DNA from: Burkholderia sp. PAMC 26561
GTDB lineage: Bacteria > Pseudomonadota > Gammaproteobacteria > Burkholderiales > Burkholderiaceae
DNA length: 64,000 bases
Assembly: GCF_001557535.2 (NCBI RefSeq)
Contig: NZ_CP014308.1
Location: 248,001 to 312,000 of the forward strand
Direction of reading: 5' to 3'
Shown here: one piece after another, positions 56,093 through 63,351 of the stretch
Layout of the letters: every line of letters begins with the position of its first letter
Position numbering within the stretch: position 1 is the stretch's first letter
Made by a program: the position numbers and the translations under genes
Notes under the pieces: model-generated
Told to the model about the DNA's origin: nothing
What the model saw: the letters and a program-made list of their open reading frames with translations, nothing else
The model's database searches: none

Positions 56093-56138
56093 ATTAGGCA
56101 ACCTAAGCGAGTTTACATAAATAGAATGATCGAAATTT
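56093..56138 (+). repeat. Left arm of a ~46-bp inverted repeat pair
   Basis: Inverted relative to 63063-63108. An 18-bp core, ACATAAATAGAATGATCG, is perfect (56115-56132 against the complement of 63070-63087). Flanking bases include TTAGGnAACCTAA in both arms. The pair encloses ~7 kb of toxin-antitoxin, RHS and ATPase genes. Confidence 0.7.
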
Positions 56139-56354
56139 AGTTCGCATTCCTATGCGTATTAAGGCGAGCGGATTATCAATTTGTGCAGTGGGCCGTTGCA
56201 CAAATTCGGATATATGGTGCCTCCAAGGTGCGAGGTGACAGTTTGCGCATGGCGGGGAGGGCTGCTGGCTAGATGCAATGTCCGTGCACGATGGGGCGTC
56301 AAAAGGGGGAAGTGCGTGAATGCTCCTCACGGACCTGGTGTCGTGCAGAGGCGG

Positions 56355-56693
56355 TCAATGAGTCTTATCGTCGTTGCTCTCCAGCCAAGCCGGAATATAA
56401 CGCTCGCCGTTGAGCACGCGCCAGACTTCCACATGAGCCTCGCGCTCAATATAGAAGATTAGGTGCGGATAGCGATCCAGTGGCCACGACCGCAGGTCTG
56501 GGATACCCAGCTCGTACGCGTAACGGGGAGACCCGATGTTCGGGTGCTTGGAGAGACGCTCGTAAGCCTGCTCGATCTCCGCGATGAATCCGAGCGCAGC
56601 CTGCTCCGAGCCTTCGTCTACGAGGTAGTACGTCACCTCGTCCTCCATGTCCTGCCTGGCTAGCCTTGTCGGTATGACGGGCTTAGCCCTCAT
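56355..56693 (-). CDS. parE: RelE/ParE-family toxin
   Basis: 112 residues. ParE/RelE fold: a helical N-terminus EVTYYLVDEGSEQAALGFIA, then the beta-sheet with SWPLDRYPHLIFYIEREAHVEVWRVLNGERYIP; the Arg/Tyr-rich end is typical. ParE-type toxins poison gyrase, RelE types cleave mRNA; the partner is ParD-like, so ParE is favoured. It overlaps the antitoxin stop by 4 bp, so the pair is translationally coupled. Confidence 0.9.
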   Translation of the reverse strand: MRAKPVIPTRLARQDMEDEVTYYLVDEGSEQAALGFIAEIEQAYERLSKHPNIGSPRYAYELGIPDLRSWPLDRYPHLIFYIEREAHVEVWRVLNGERYIPAWLESNDDKTH

Positions 56694-56926
56694 TTGCGAG
56701 AAGTACGCACGCGAGCGCGCAGTGATTCGAAGTAGTCGGCGTCAACAGGGGCGGCGAGGCCAGACGATGCGCCCTGCAGGATTATTGCGCGCAGACGCTT
56801 GCGATCTTGGTCTTTTCGGATCAGTTCGCGGACGTATTCGCTACTCGTGCCGTACCCGCCCTCGCCAACCTGTTCGTCGACGTAGACCTTCAGCGAATCC
56901 GGTAGGGAAATGTTCATGGTCGTCAT
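56690..56926 (-). CDS. parD: ParD-like ribbon-helix-helix antitoxin
   Basis: 78 residues. The N-terminal ribbon-helix-helix MNISLPDSLKVYVDEQVGEG with GYGTSSEYVRELIRKDQDR is the CopG/ParD DNA-binding fold; the C-terminal tail should wrap the toxin. A start at 56917 (second Met) is also possible. It lies upstream of the toxin in one operon with a 9-bp dyad directly before it, suggesting autorepression. Confidence 0.92.
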   Translation of the reverse strand: MTTMNISLPDSLKVYVDEQVGEGGYGTSSEYVRELIRKDQDRKRLRAIILQGASSGLAAPVDADYFESLRARVRTSRK

Positions 56927-56943
56927 TAAACAACTCTAGCACG

Positions 56944-56964
56944 CTTTGGCAAATTTTGCCAAAG
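56944..56964. promoter_or_regulatory. Operator of the ParDE pair
   Basis: CTTTGGCAA-ATT-TTGCCAAAG is a perfect 9-bp inverted repeat 18-38 bp upstream of the parD start, overlapping its promoter zone. It fits autoregulation by the ParD-ParE complex. Confidence 0.7.
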
Positions 56965-56980
56965 TAATGCGGTATTATGA

Positions 56981-57136
56981 GGCGGCCGATACAAAGTGAC
57001 TGCTACGGCTTTGGTGCGCATAGATTGTGATCGGTAGTTAGCGTCGGGCGAACAAAGAACCGGATATGCGACCGTGCGCGCGGTGTTCGACCGTACGTTT
57101 GGTCAATTCATGCCGATTCATCTTACATAACCTTAT
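56981..57136 (+). repeat. 156-bp direct repeat, copy 1
   Basis: About 90% identical to 59349-59505 in the same orientation. A central ~50-bp block (CGGATATGCGACCGTGCGCG onward) is identical. The end TTACATAACCTTATG parallels TGACATAAGCTTAT in copy 2. No ORF is supported. It lies between the two toxin-antitoxin pairs. Confidence 0.85.
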
Positions 57137-57286
57137 GATCATCGGGAGTGCGTATCAGCCCTAGCGGACTAAGCAGCCATGGGCAGCTGCCATCAAATTG
57201 CCGCAGGCCTCTCGACGTTAAGGGATCTACCCTCAACTCATAAGAGGCTAGGGCGCACGATGGACGTTTCTGATGCTGTACGAAGT

Positions 57287-57808
57287 TCAACCCCACGACG
57301 ACTGATTCTTCGGTAGTGCATTGTGCGGATCGAAAACGTCGAGACGATCGGTTGGGTCGAAATTCTCTGTGTACAGAACGAGATTCGTGCCGTTAGGTGT
57401 TAGTCGTGATTTGAAGAGGATACCTTTGGCGCCGCTCAAGACGACCTCATCGCCGATGATCCAACTGGGTGGCTCGATCCGTTCATTGAACCAGCAGTGG
57501 CGCCAATCGCAATAAAAATCCTCCCACAAAGGAGACCACTTGCCACTCTCGTATCCACCGGTGAAATCGACTATAGGGGTGGCCGTGAGGCTGTAGCTAA
57601 CCAGCGTCCCTGGTGGCATCAAGGACGAGAGTTGCTGATACTCTCTGACGGCAGTGTCGTGATCCAATGCGAGGTAAAGCGCGTTGAGTCCGACACGATT
57701 CGCACGACCGCCATGCGTTCCTGCTCCAGCGCCGCTCATCGGCGCGACTGCCCACTTCGGGACGAGCATCCGATATACGGTTACGTTAAACAGGTTCGCA
57801 AAAATCAT
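57287..57808 (-). CDS. RES-domain toxin
   Basis: 173 residues with the RES family layout: VYRMLVPKWAVAPMSGAGAG near the start, NALYLALDHDTAVREYQQ (conserved Tyr and Glu), and SWIIGDEVVLSGAKGILFKS. RES toxins deplete NAD+. The start codon overlaps the antitoxin stop (ATGA). Residue spacing is normal, so the toxin is probably intact. Confidence 0.88.
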   Translation of the reverse strand: MIFANLFNVTVYRMLVPKWAVAPMSGAGAGTHGGRANRVGLNALYLALDHDTAVREYQQLSSLMPPGTLVSYSLTATPIVDFTGGYESGKWSPLWEDFYCDWRHCWFNERIEPPSWIIGDEVVLSGAKGILFKSRLTPNGTNLVLYTENFDPTDRLDVFDPHNALPKNQSSWG

Positions 57809-58212
57809 CCCGCCGCGCCCGTTTCGAGGGATGCAACGAAACGGATGATATCGTCGGCCCGACCTTCGGATACCAATTGTTCGGCGGTTTTATAGTCGAA
57901 CACGGGGAGGGGTTCGTTTCTGTACCAAAAAAGCGCCTTCGAGACGTCGCCTGCAAGATCAGTCGCGGCGCGGATCACCCTTAGGGCATCGCGAAGAAAC
58001 CGTTGTACGCTTTCGGACGCAGGTTGCCTGCTGATCGTATTTCGGTGCACGTGCGCTTGCTGCGCCAGGGTCTGCAAGTCAATATGCAAAGCCTCGCCGA
58101 ATCGACGGGCCGACACAATCGGTGCGGGGTCGTTTGGGTCACGCAACGACGCCATAAATCGATCAAAACCAACATCTGCGCCGGGAACGGTCGCATCTGC
58201 ATTTGAGTTCAT
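57805..58212 (-). CDS. Xre/MbcA/ParS-type antitoxin of the RES toxin
   Basis: 135 residues from the ATG at 58212; the open frame upstream runs through the operator. A helix-turn-helix-like region, RFGEALHIDLQTLAQQAHVH followed by RNTISRQPAS, precedes the C-terminal MbcA/ParS domain (VSKALFWYRNEPLPVFDYKT AEQLV), which binds RES toxins. The gene is upstream of and overlaps the toxin, the standard order for RES/Xre pairs. Confidence 0.9.
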   Translation of the reverse strand: MNSNADATVPGADVGFDRFMASLRDPNDPAPIVSARRFGEALHIDLQTLAQQAHVHRNTISRQPASESVQRFLRDALRVIRAATDLAGDVSKALFWYRNEPLPVFDYKTAEQLVSEGRADDIIRFVASLETGAAG

Positions 58213-58221
58213 AGCGTCGCC

Positions 58222-58253
58222 TTGTGCACTTATTTTGCACAATACTAGCACAA
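58222..58253. promoter_or_regulatory. Operator of the RES/Xre pair
   Basis: Perfect inverted repeat TTGTGCA / TGCACAA (58222-58228, 58236-58242) with a further half-site TAGCACAA at 58246-58253, 10-41 bp upstream of the antitoxin start. It fits autorepression by the antitoxin complex. Confidence 0.65.
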
Positions 58254-58790
58254 CTTCGCAGTCTCGCGCTGCTTCCGAAGGCAAGCAATGGGCATGTGTT
58301 GGCCCTGAACTACGGGATCTAACAGCAATTTCTTTTCATTGATCGCGTGAGCTTTGCAAAGTCGACCTCGACATTTGCAGGGCCATATTTGACATAGGTA
58401 AAGCTGGTCTTTGTGTGGCTCGGGCACCTTTCGAGTCGAGGCACCCGTACAGTGCGCGATGCTTGGCTGCATGGCTTTAGTTGATACCGGGCTAAGGTCG
58501 AACCGGTCTATAACTAGCGGCACTCAGCCCTTCGAGTTGCAAATAAACGCTCATCTCGATACGAAGCAAAAAGTGCCGAACCGAGAGTGCACTCTGGTAA
58601 AATTGTACCTTTTACAAGGCTAACTGCCTTAATGTGGGATTTCTCACACTTTGTTTCAATTTGTTGCATTTCGTCGGGAAGCTCGCCACGTATGTGTTTG
58701 CGGCGGTTTAGGGTGAGGCCGCGCCCTTCGCCATGGTTAAGACTTCGAGCCAAGATCCGTTAAAGGATTCAACAGAACAAGGAGCGCACC
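58254..58790. other. Intergenic region between antitoxin and flgM-like gene
   Basis: No gene supported. A small dyad GTAAAA-TTGTACC-TTTTAC at 58597-58615 may be a regulator site or hairpin. AAGGAG for flgM lies at the end. No clear sigma-28 promoter was recognised. Confidence 0.4.
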
Positions 58791-59096
58791 ATGAAGATCA
58801 ATTCCAGCAACGTCCCCGCAGCACTTCAGACCAACCAACCGCGTGTCGCCGCCAGAAGCAAGGTGCAGAGCGCGGGCGCGGTGCAGCAGTCCAGCGCAGC
58901 CGATGTAACAAGCTCGACGGTGAGCTTGTCGTCCTTGTCGGATCTGGGCGCGACGGGCGCGACGGACATCGACACGGCGAAGGTCGAATCGATCAAGGCC
59001 ACACTTCGCGACGGCACCTATAGGATCGATTCGGGCAATATCGCTAGCGGTATGCTGAGCAGCGCTAGCGAACTGATGAGGACGCAGTCGCATTGA
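58791..59096 (+). CDS. flgM: FlgM-like anti-sigma-28 factor
   Basis: 101 residues, start behind AAGGAG. The disordered Ser/Ala/Gln-rich N-terminal half is typical. The C-terminal half DIDTAKVESIKATLRDGTYR and IDSGNIASGMLSSASELM matches the sigma-28-binding region of FlgM. FlgM inhibits FliA until the hook is built and is then secreted. No flagellar gene lies nearby in this accessory block, so it is an orphan copy that may be a regulator of motility or a passenger. Normal length and intact. Confidence 0.85.
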   Translation: MKINSSNVPAALQTNQPRVAARSKVQSAGAVQQSSAADVTSSTVSLSSLSDLGATGATDIDTAKVESIKATLRDGTYRIDSGNIASGMLSSASELMRTQSH

Positions 59097-59348
59097 TGGA
59101 AGTTGGTCTCAGCGAGCGATTTCCCTTGCTGAGCGAAAGCGTTCGCCGGGGATGTCGCTTTAGTGCTCGTTGAGATGTTTGAGCAAATCCAATGCTGCTG
59201 ATACCGAATATCACCATTGGAACCGTCGAGAAATCGGGAAGCCCTGGGCCAAAGTGCACTCTTCGAACGCCAACCGATCCTCCCTTGTGACCGGGCTCGT
59301 AGTTCATGCAATGGGAACGAGTGGCAGAGCGTCAGTGCTAGAGGTAGG

Positions 59349-59505
59349 GGCGGCTGATACAGAGTGACTGCTACGGCTTTGGTTCGCATAGACTATGAAC
59401 GGTAGTTAACGTCGGGCGAACAAAGAAACGGATATGCGACCGTGCGCGCGGTGTTCGACCGTACGTTTGGTCAATTCATGACGTATTAATTTGACATAAG
59501 CTTAT
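59349..59505 (+). repeat. 156-bp direct repeat, copy 2
   Basis: Partner of 56981-57136, ~2.4 kb apart in the same orientation. The repeat runs directly into RHS-coding sequence at about 59500, so its right edge coincides with a recombination junction. Confidence 0.85.
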
Positions 59506-59864
59506 ACACCTCAAGGGAGAATGACGGTACTGGTTTGTATTTTTATCGATCGCGTTATTACAACCCTGCACAAGGCCGTTTCATCAGCGCGGATCCCATT
59601 GGATTTGCGAGCGGTCAAAATAGTTTGTATCAATATGTAGATAGCGACCCGATCAACTTCGAGGATCCTAATGGGACTGCGCGTTCACCTACGTCTTGGT
59701 GTCCTGAATGTGGTGCGCCGAATGGCAACAAGAATTATCCGAATCCTTACTGTGACAGCTGTTACGGCAAATCAAATGACCCCAACGGGGGGGTACCGTA
59801 TTTGCCGCTGATTCCGGAACATGAATCACCAGAGCCGCCCGACGGCAAGATGTGTCCCGGATGA
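59502..59864 (+). pseudogene. Orphan RHS C-terminal tip (3'-fragment of an rhs gene)
   Basis: The in-frame sequence has the end of an RHS core, LYTSRENDGTGLYFYRSRYY and NPAQGRFISADPIGFASGQN, then SLYQYVDSDPINFEDPNG, followed by a ~60-residue variable C-terminus. The rest of the rhs gene is missing; an upstream TAA at 59487 shows that the core was lost. The tip has two CxxC pairs (CPECG and CDSCY), a zinc-ribbon-like arrangement. Such displaced rhs-CT pieces are reserves of toxin tips. This one has no start codon or ribosome-binding site, so it is listed as a fragment. Confidence 0.78.
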
Positions 59865-60024
59865 ACACGGGTATTGCTTCGCGCCAGGTGGTTCATCCCT
59901 CATGGCGCGTTGCAAACTTTAACATTCGTAAATCAGTGACCAAGCGTCGTAGCCCTGCGGCAGAGCGTAAAATGCAAGTTGTCTGCAAATGCCTCGTTAT
60001 GAAATTTCACAGTAGGAAGACTAA

Positions 60025-60654
60025 ATGACCGTGTACATTTCGACATATGACTGGCTTGGGTGCTTGATCGAAGACCACGTGATACATGCAACGGTAGAAG
60101 AGGTCGCTCAAACACTTGAGACCAATATTATTGATGTTTTTGGGATTGAACTTGAATCATCTCAAGTCTCAAATATTGAATCCAAATTTAAGATATCGAT
60201 CAAAAAACCGTTTTGCCGGGCGTCGGTTCGCCCACAATGTTTCGCGGACACTTTACCTTATGCTGTTCACACAAATCGCGAATTACAACTTATGGTTTCC
60301 GGATTAAAACCACTCGCGGTATTTTCGGAGCATTATCCAGAGGGATTAGTAAGGAAACTTTTTCCTGAATCGGCATTCGACGAGTTAGTTGCGGCAGGAA
60401 AATTGATTAAACGCGAATTTATCGAACACGATATTTCCATGTCGAAAATAAACCCTGCCAACAGGAATGTAAGAACCCGATACATTTTATTTTCAACCAT
60501 GAGCGAAGAATGGCGCATTGATGCGTACATTCTCTTGCTGTTCAGTGGTATGACTGCAGGCTATGGAGAATTGTATGACAGAATGCAGGGTTCTCTTCTA
60601 GGATACGAAGAATGGCAGAATGCAGCATTCATCAAAGCCACACGGGAACGATAG
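60025..60654 (+). CDS. Hypothetical protein, candidate immunity protein for the RHS tip
   Basis: 209 residues, ATG at 60025, and more AT-rich than the surroundings. No recognised domain. It directly follows the orphan RHS C-terminal fragment on the same strand, the position of the cognate immunity gene in rhs loci. Features: an acidic N-terminal region, ASVRPQCFADTLPYAVHTNR in the middle, and SEEWRIDAYILLLFSGMTAG near the end. Ordinary cytoplasmic composition with no signal peptide. The immunity role is inferred from position only. Confidence 0.6.
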   Translation: MTVYISTYDWLGCLIEDHVIHATVEEVAQTLETNIIDVFGIELESSQVSNIESKFKISIKKPFCRASVRPQCFADTLPYAVHTNRELQLMVSGLKPLAVFSEHYPEGLVRKLFPESAFDELVAAGKLIKREFIEHDISMSKINPANRNVRTRYILFSTMSEEWRIDAYILLLFSGMTAGYGELYDRMQGSLLGYEEWQNAAFIKATRER

Positions 60655-60661
60655 CGTTTAT

Positions 60662-61789
60662 CTATTTATAGTGCCCGAGCATGCTTAATCCTTCCAACCA
60701 TGTTTGCCCATCCTTCTTGAAGACATTCACCGATGGAACAGATGTCTGATTGGATATTTCGTTGGAAAGCACCTCGGAATGTGTCACAACCCAAACCTGC
60801 GTTTTTGTAGCAGCTTTTTGAATCATCTTAGCGAGCGGGCGTAAAAGATTAGGATGTAAGCTACTTTCGGGCTCGTTTAGTGCAATAAAGGGCGGCAAAC
60901 GATATGCATTAAGTGCTCCTGCAAGCGCCAAAAACCGGACCGTTCCATCAGATAATTCAGATGCATCAAATAAGCGTCCGGGATATTCCAAGTATTCGAG
61001 GCCAAACGTAGCCGACTTCTCAGGGAAAGGTACGATCAGTCGGGCGCCGGGAAATGCGTCGGCGACTGCTATGTCCAAGTCAACAGTTTCTTGTCTAATA
61101 TGTCGTAAAGTAGCAAACACCGCTGCTAAATTACCGCCGTCGGAATCCAGCGCAGAGCTTGTGATTGGAAGGGAGGGCCGCCGCAACGGGGCATCACGGT
61201 CGGTTCGAAACTCATGGTAAAACCTCCAAGCTTGCAGAGTAGCGCGTACGGCGTCGAGGTCGGGATAACGCCGGGTATCCCTTAGCGATGCGAGCGCTGT
61301 TTCCGACGAGAGCAAGAAATTCATCTTGTCTTGTTCGACTCCTTCATTGTCGACTGCGGACATAAACGCGTTGCGTCGGTGAAGAAGGGTTAATGGTCGC
61401 CGGCATTGCAAGTTGATAGGCGATTCGGTTCTTATCTGTGGCTCTAGTGGAAATGCAGGACTAGGAGGCGGAGCGACAAAACCTATCTCGCATTCGTACC
61501 TAAAACAGCGTTGATTCGTTTCTCTTTCTGAAAGTTCCACAGTTAAAATAATTCGTGATTTGCCAGCCAGCTTCGATACTCCGGCCCAGATGGCAGATGG
61601 CATGCCCCCCTCCCTTACCAGATCCTGCGCTAGGGATCCGTTTGCAGCCGACTGAATAAGTTGCAATGATCGATACAAATTGGTCTTTCCAGTACCGTTT
61701 TCGCCAACGAATATATTGAGGCCGCCGAGAGGAAAATCGATTGAGCGAAGCGACCGATATCCCGAAACCTTTATTCTTGAAATATTCAT
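60662..61789 (-). CDS. AAA family ATPase (RecF/OLD-like, ABC-type)
   Basis: 375 residues. N-terminal ISRIKVSGYRSLRSIDFPLG with Walker A GENGTGKTNLYRSL; the signature ELSDGTVRFLALAGAL; Walker B-like FIALNEPESSLHP (Asn in place of the usual Asp is common in this group); switch region VWVVTHSEVL. This is the large RecF/SMC-like group of small ATPases found with anti-phage and mobile genes. No toprim/nuclease domain is fused, so it is not a classical OLD protein. Its partner, if any, is unknown. It is convergent with the candidate immunity gene. Confidence 0.88.
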   Translation of the reverse strand: MNISRIKVSGYRSLRSIDFPLGGLNIFVGENGTGKTNLYRSLQLIQSAANGSLAQDLVREGGMPSAIWAGVSKLAGKSRIILTVELSERETNQRCFRYECEIGFVAPPPSPAFPLEPQIRTESPINLQCRRPLTLLHRRNAFMSAVDNEGVEQDKMNFLLSSETALASLRDTRRYPDLDAVRATLQAWRFYHEFRTDRDAPLRRPSLPITSSALDSDGGNLAAVFATLRHIRQETVDLDIAVADAFPGARLIVPFPEKSATFGLEYLEYPGRLFDASELSDGTVRFLALAGALNAYRLPPFIALNEPESSLHPNLLRPLAKMIQKAATKTQVWVVTHSEVLSNEISNQTSVPSVNVFKKDGQTWLEGLSMLGHYK

Positions 61790-62215
61790 GCTTGGATTTG
61801 CCGGAAGGGGTATGTCTTTCAGGATTTACTTAGTAAATTAGCATGTTTCGAGGTCGGGAAACAGTCCATGCGGACGGATGAATTTGAGTCAGTTGGTCTT
61901 GTTAGGACAAGCATTTCAAGCATCTGCTGCCGATAGTGTGACAGATTGGCTCCAAGAGCAGGCGATCGCAAATGTCAGCACGGGCGCGTGGCCGCGGGCG
62001 ACACTTCAAACGGTCAAGTGGGCTCCTTTCCGGTCCGACAATCACTTAAAATCGCTGCGGTTAATGAGTCCAGAGATGAATCGATACCGCCGACAACGTC
62101 ATTTGACATAATGTTAATTATCACCTATTCGTAAAACGCTTAACAAACGTCGCTCAAAGCCACATTCAGTGGCGGTAAAAAAGCCTCATTGCATACCACC
62201 AAAGCACGTGTGGAC
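61790..62215. other. Intergenic region upstream of ccdAB
   Basis: A 77-codon plus-strand frame at 61878-62111 has no recognisable family and no ribosome-binding site. TTTGACATAATGTTAAT near 62103 resembles the ends of the two 156-bp repeats (TGACATAA-NN-TTA) but the rest does not align. Confidence 0.4.
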
Positions 62216-62250
62216 TATAATGCACATGTTTTCCAACATGGAGATGTGCA
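62216..62250 (+). promoter_or_regulatory. ccdAB promoter and operator
   Basis: Consensus -10 TATAAT (62216-62221) is directly followed by a perfect 7-bp inverted repeat TGCACAT / ATGTGCA (62221-62227 and 62244-62250). A weak TTGCAT lies 21 bp upstream of the -10. CcdA-CcdB autorepression on this dyad is expected. Confidence 0.6.
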
Positions 62251-62492
62251 TGGGTAAGGCACTCGAAGTCCGGGCACGCAAATCAACGAATGTCACGCTG
62301 CCGCCTGAAGTTCTGGATCGGGCCAAGGAGCTCGGGATCAACCTTTCGCGCGCAAGCGAGCGTGGTGTACGCGAAGAAATCCAGGAGACCGAGGCTCGTC
62401 GTTGGGCTGATGACAATGCCGAGTTGGTCGCGGCATACACTGCGATGGTCGAACGCGACGGGCTCCCGCTCTCGAAATACAGGACGTTTTGA
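62250..62492 (+). CDS. ccdA: CcdA-family antitoxin
   Basis: 80 residues from the ATG at 62250, with GGAG 6 nt upstream; the frame is open further upstream to 62169. N-terminal ribbon-helix-helix KSTNVTLPPEVLDRAKELGI, then the CcdA C-terminal toxin-binding part ARRWADDNAELVAAYTAMVE and LPLSKYRTF. It neutralises CcdB and represses the operon. Its stop overlaps the toxin start (TGATG). Confidence 0.93.
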   Translation: MGKALEVRARKSTNVTLPPEVLDRAKELGINLSRASERGVREEIQETEARRWADDNAELVAAYTAMVERDGLPLSKYRTF

Positions 62493-62812
62493 TGGCGCGT
62501 TTTGATCTTTACGATAATCCCGACGACGAGACGCGGCGCCTTGCACCTTACCTGCTCGACGTGCAGAGCACGCATGTCGGAATCTTGCCGACGCGCATTG
62601 TGATTCCTTTGAGACCTACCCCGGACCTCGGATTCTCAGGCAAGCCGTCCGATTTGCTGCCAGTCTTCGAAATCAATGGAGAAAAGCACTTTCTCGACAC
62701 GCCTGCCATGAGTGCTGTTCCGCAGAACGCGCTCGGCAAACGCATTGGCTCCCTTGCGGATCGCCGCGATGCCATCTTGGCTGCAGTCGATCGGATTTTC
62801 GGCGCCTACTGA
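62492..62812 (+). CDS. ccdB: CcdB-family gyrase toxin
   Basis: 106 residues from the ATG at 62492. CcdB fold: MARFDLYDNPDDETRRLAPY, LLDVQSTHVGILPTRIVIPL and the C-terminal IGSLADRRDAILAAVDRIF. It traps DNA gyrase on cleaved DNA. Normal length, apparently functional, translationally coupled to ccdA. Typical of plasmids, genomic islands and secondary replicons. Confidence 0.94.
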   Translation: MARFDLYDNPDDETRRLAPYLLDVQSTHVGILPTRIVIPLRPTPDLGFSGKPSDLLPVFEINGEKHFLDTPAMSAVPQNALGKRIGSLADRRDAILAAVDRIFGAY

Positions 62813-63351
62813 ACGGAGGCGTCAGTGATCAGTCTAGTAGGTGAATTGGCAAAAGTGCAGACATCAGCGGCACTGAGGACACTCAGCGTTGCGCGTAAGC
62901 ATTGATCTGCGATGTCCATAATCCTTAACCGTCAAAGCCCCGTACTGCCGCCCTTTTGGTGAGTTCGTACACCGCTGTGTTATGTGACTTGCAGACTCAG
63001 GCTACTTTTGCGGTCTTTCATTTCAACCAGCGCAAATTAATTAATTCGCATTCCTGACAAATTAAAACACGATCATTCTATTTATGTCAATTATTTTAGG
63101 TTTCCTAAATTAACAGCGATGGAGTTGGAACAATTATGTCAGCCTAGGGTGTCTGGCGTTGCGCACGTTATAGCCATCGCGTTTGCCGAAAATCCGCGCA
63201 CTTACGATCTTGGTGCGCCAACGCGATTTATTTTCGAGCAGGATTGTCGCAAACAACACATGTTTGCAACGCTCTCCACCGGAGCTGCCTCATCGTCCGC
63301 AAAGAATTCGCACGTTACCGCACCACGCACTGCCTTCAATCGGGTCAACGA
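62813..63351. other. Intergenic region holding the right arm of the inverted repeat
   Basis: 539 bp with no gene. The 63001-63120 stretch is AT-rich, unlike the surroundings, and contains the right repeat arm plus TTCGCATTCCT (63045-63055), which is also at 56141-56151 next to the left arm. Confidence 0.45.
63063..63108 (-). repeat. Right arm of the ~46-bp inverted repeat pair
   Basis: Complement of this stretch aligns with 56093-56138: perfect 18-bp core plus TTTAGGAAACCTAAA against TTAGGCAACCTAA. It marks the right boundary of the 7-kb toxin-antitoxin/RHS block. Confidence 0.7.

Noticed and set aside
61878..62111. 77-codon plus-strand frame between the AAA ATPase and ccdAB
   Set aside because: No family, no ribosome-binding site, and it overlaps a region resembling repeat debris.
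62099..62126. dif-like XerCD site (ATTTGACATAA, 6 bp, TTATCACCTAT)
   Set aside because: The XerD-like arm is good but the XerC-like arm matches poorly. Similar TGACATAA motifs occur at the ends of the 156-bp repeats with a different spacing, so a recombination site cannot be claimed.
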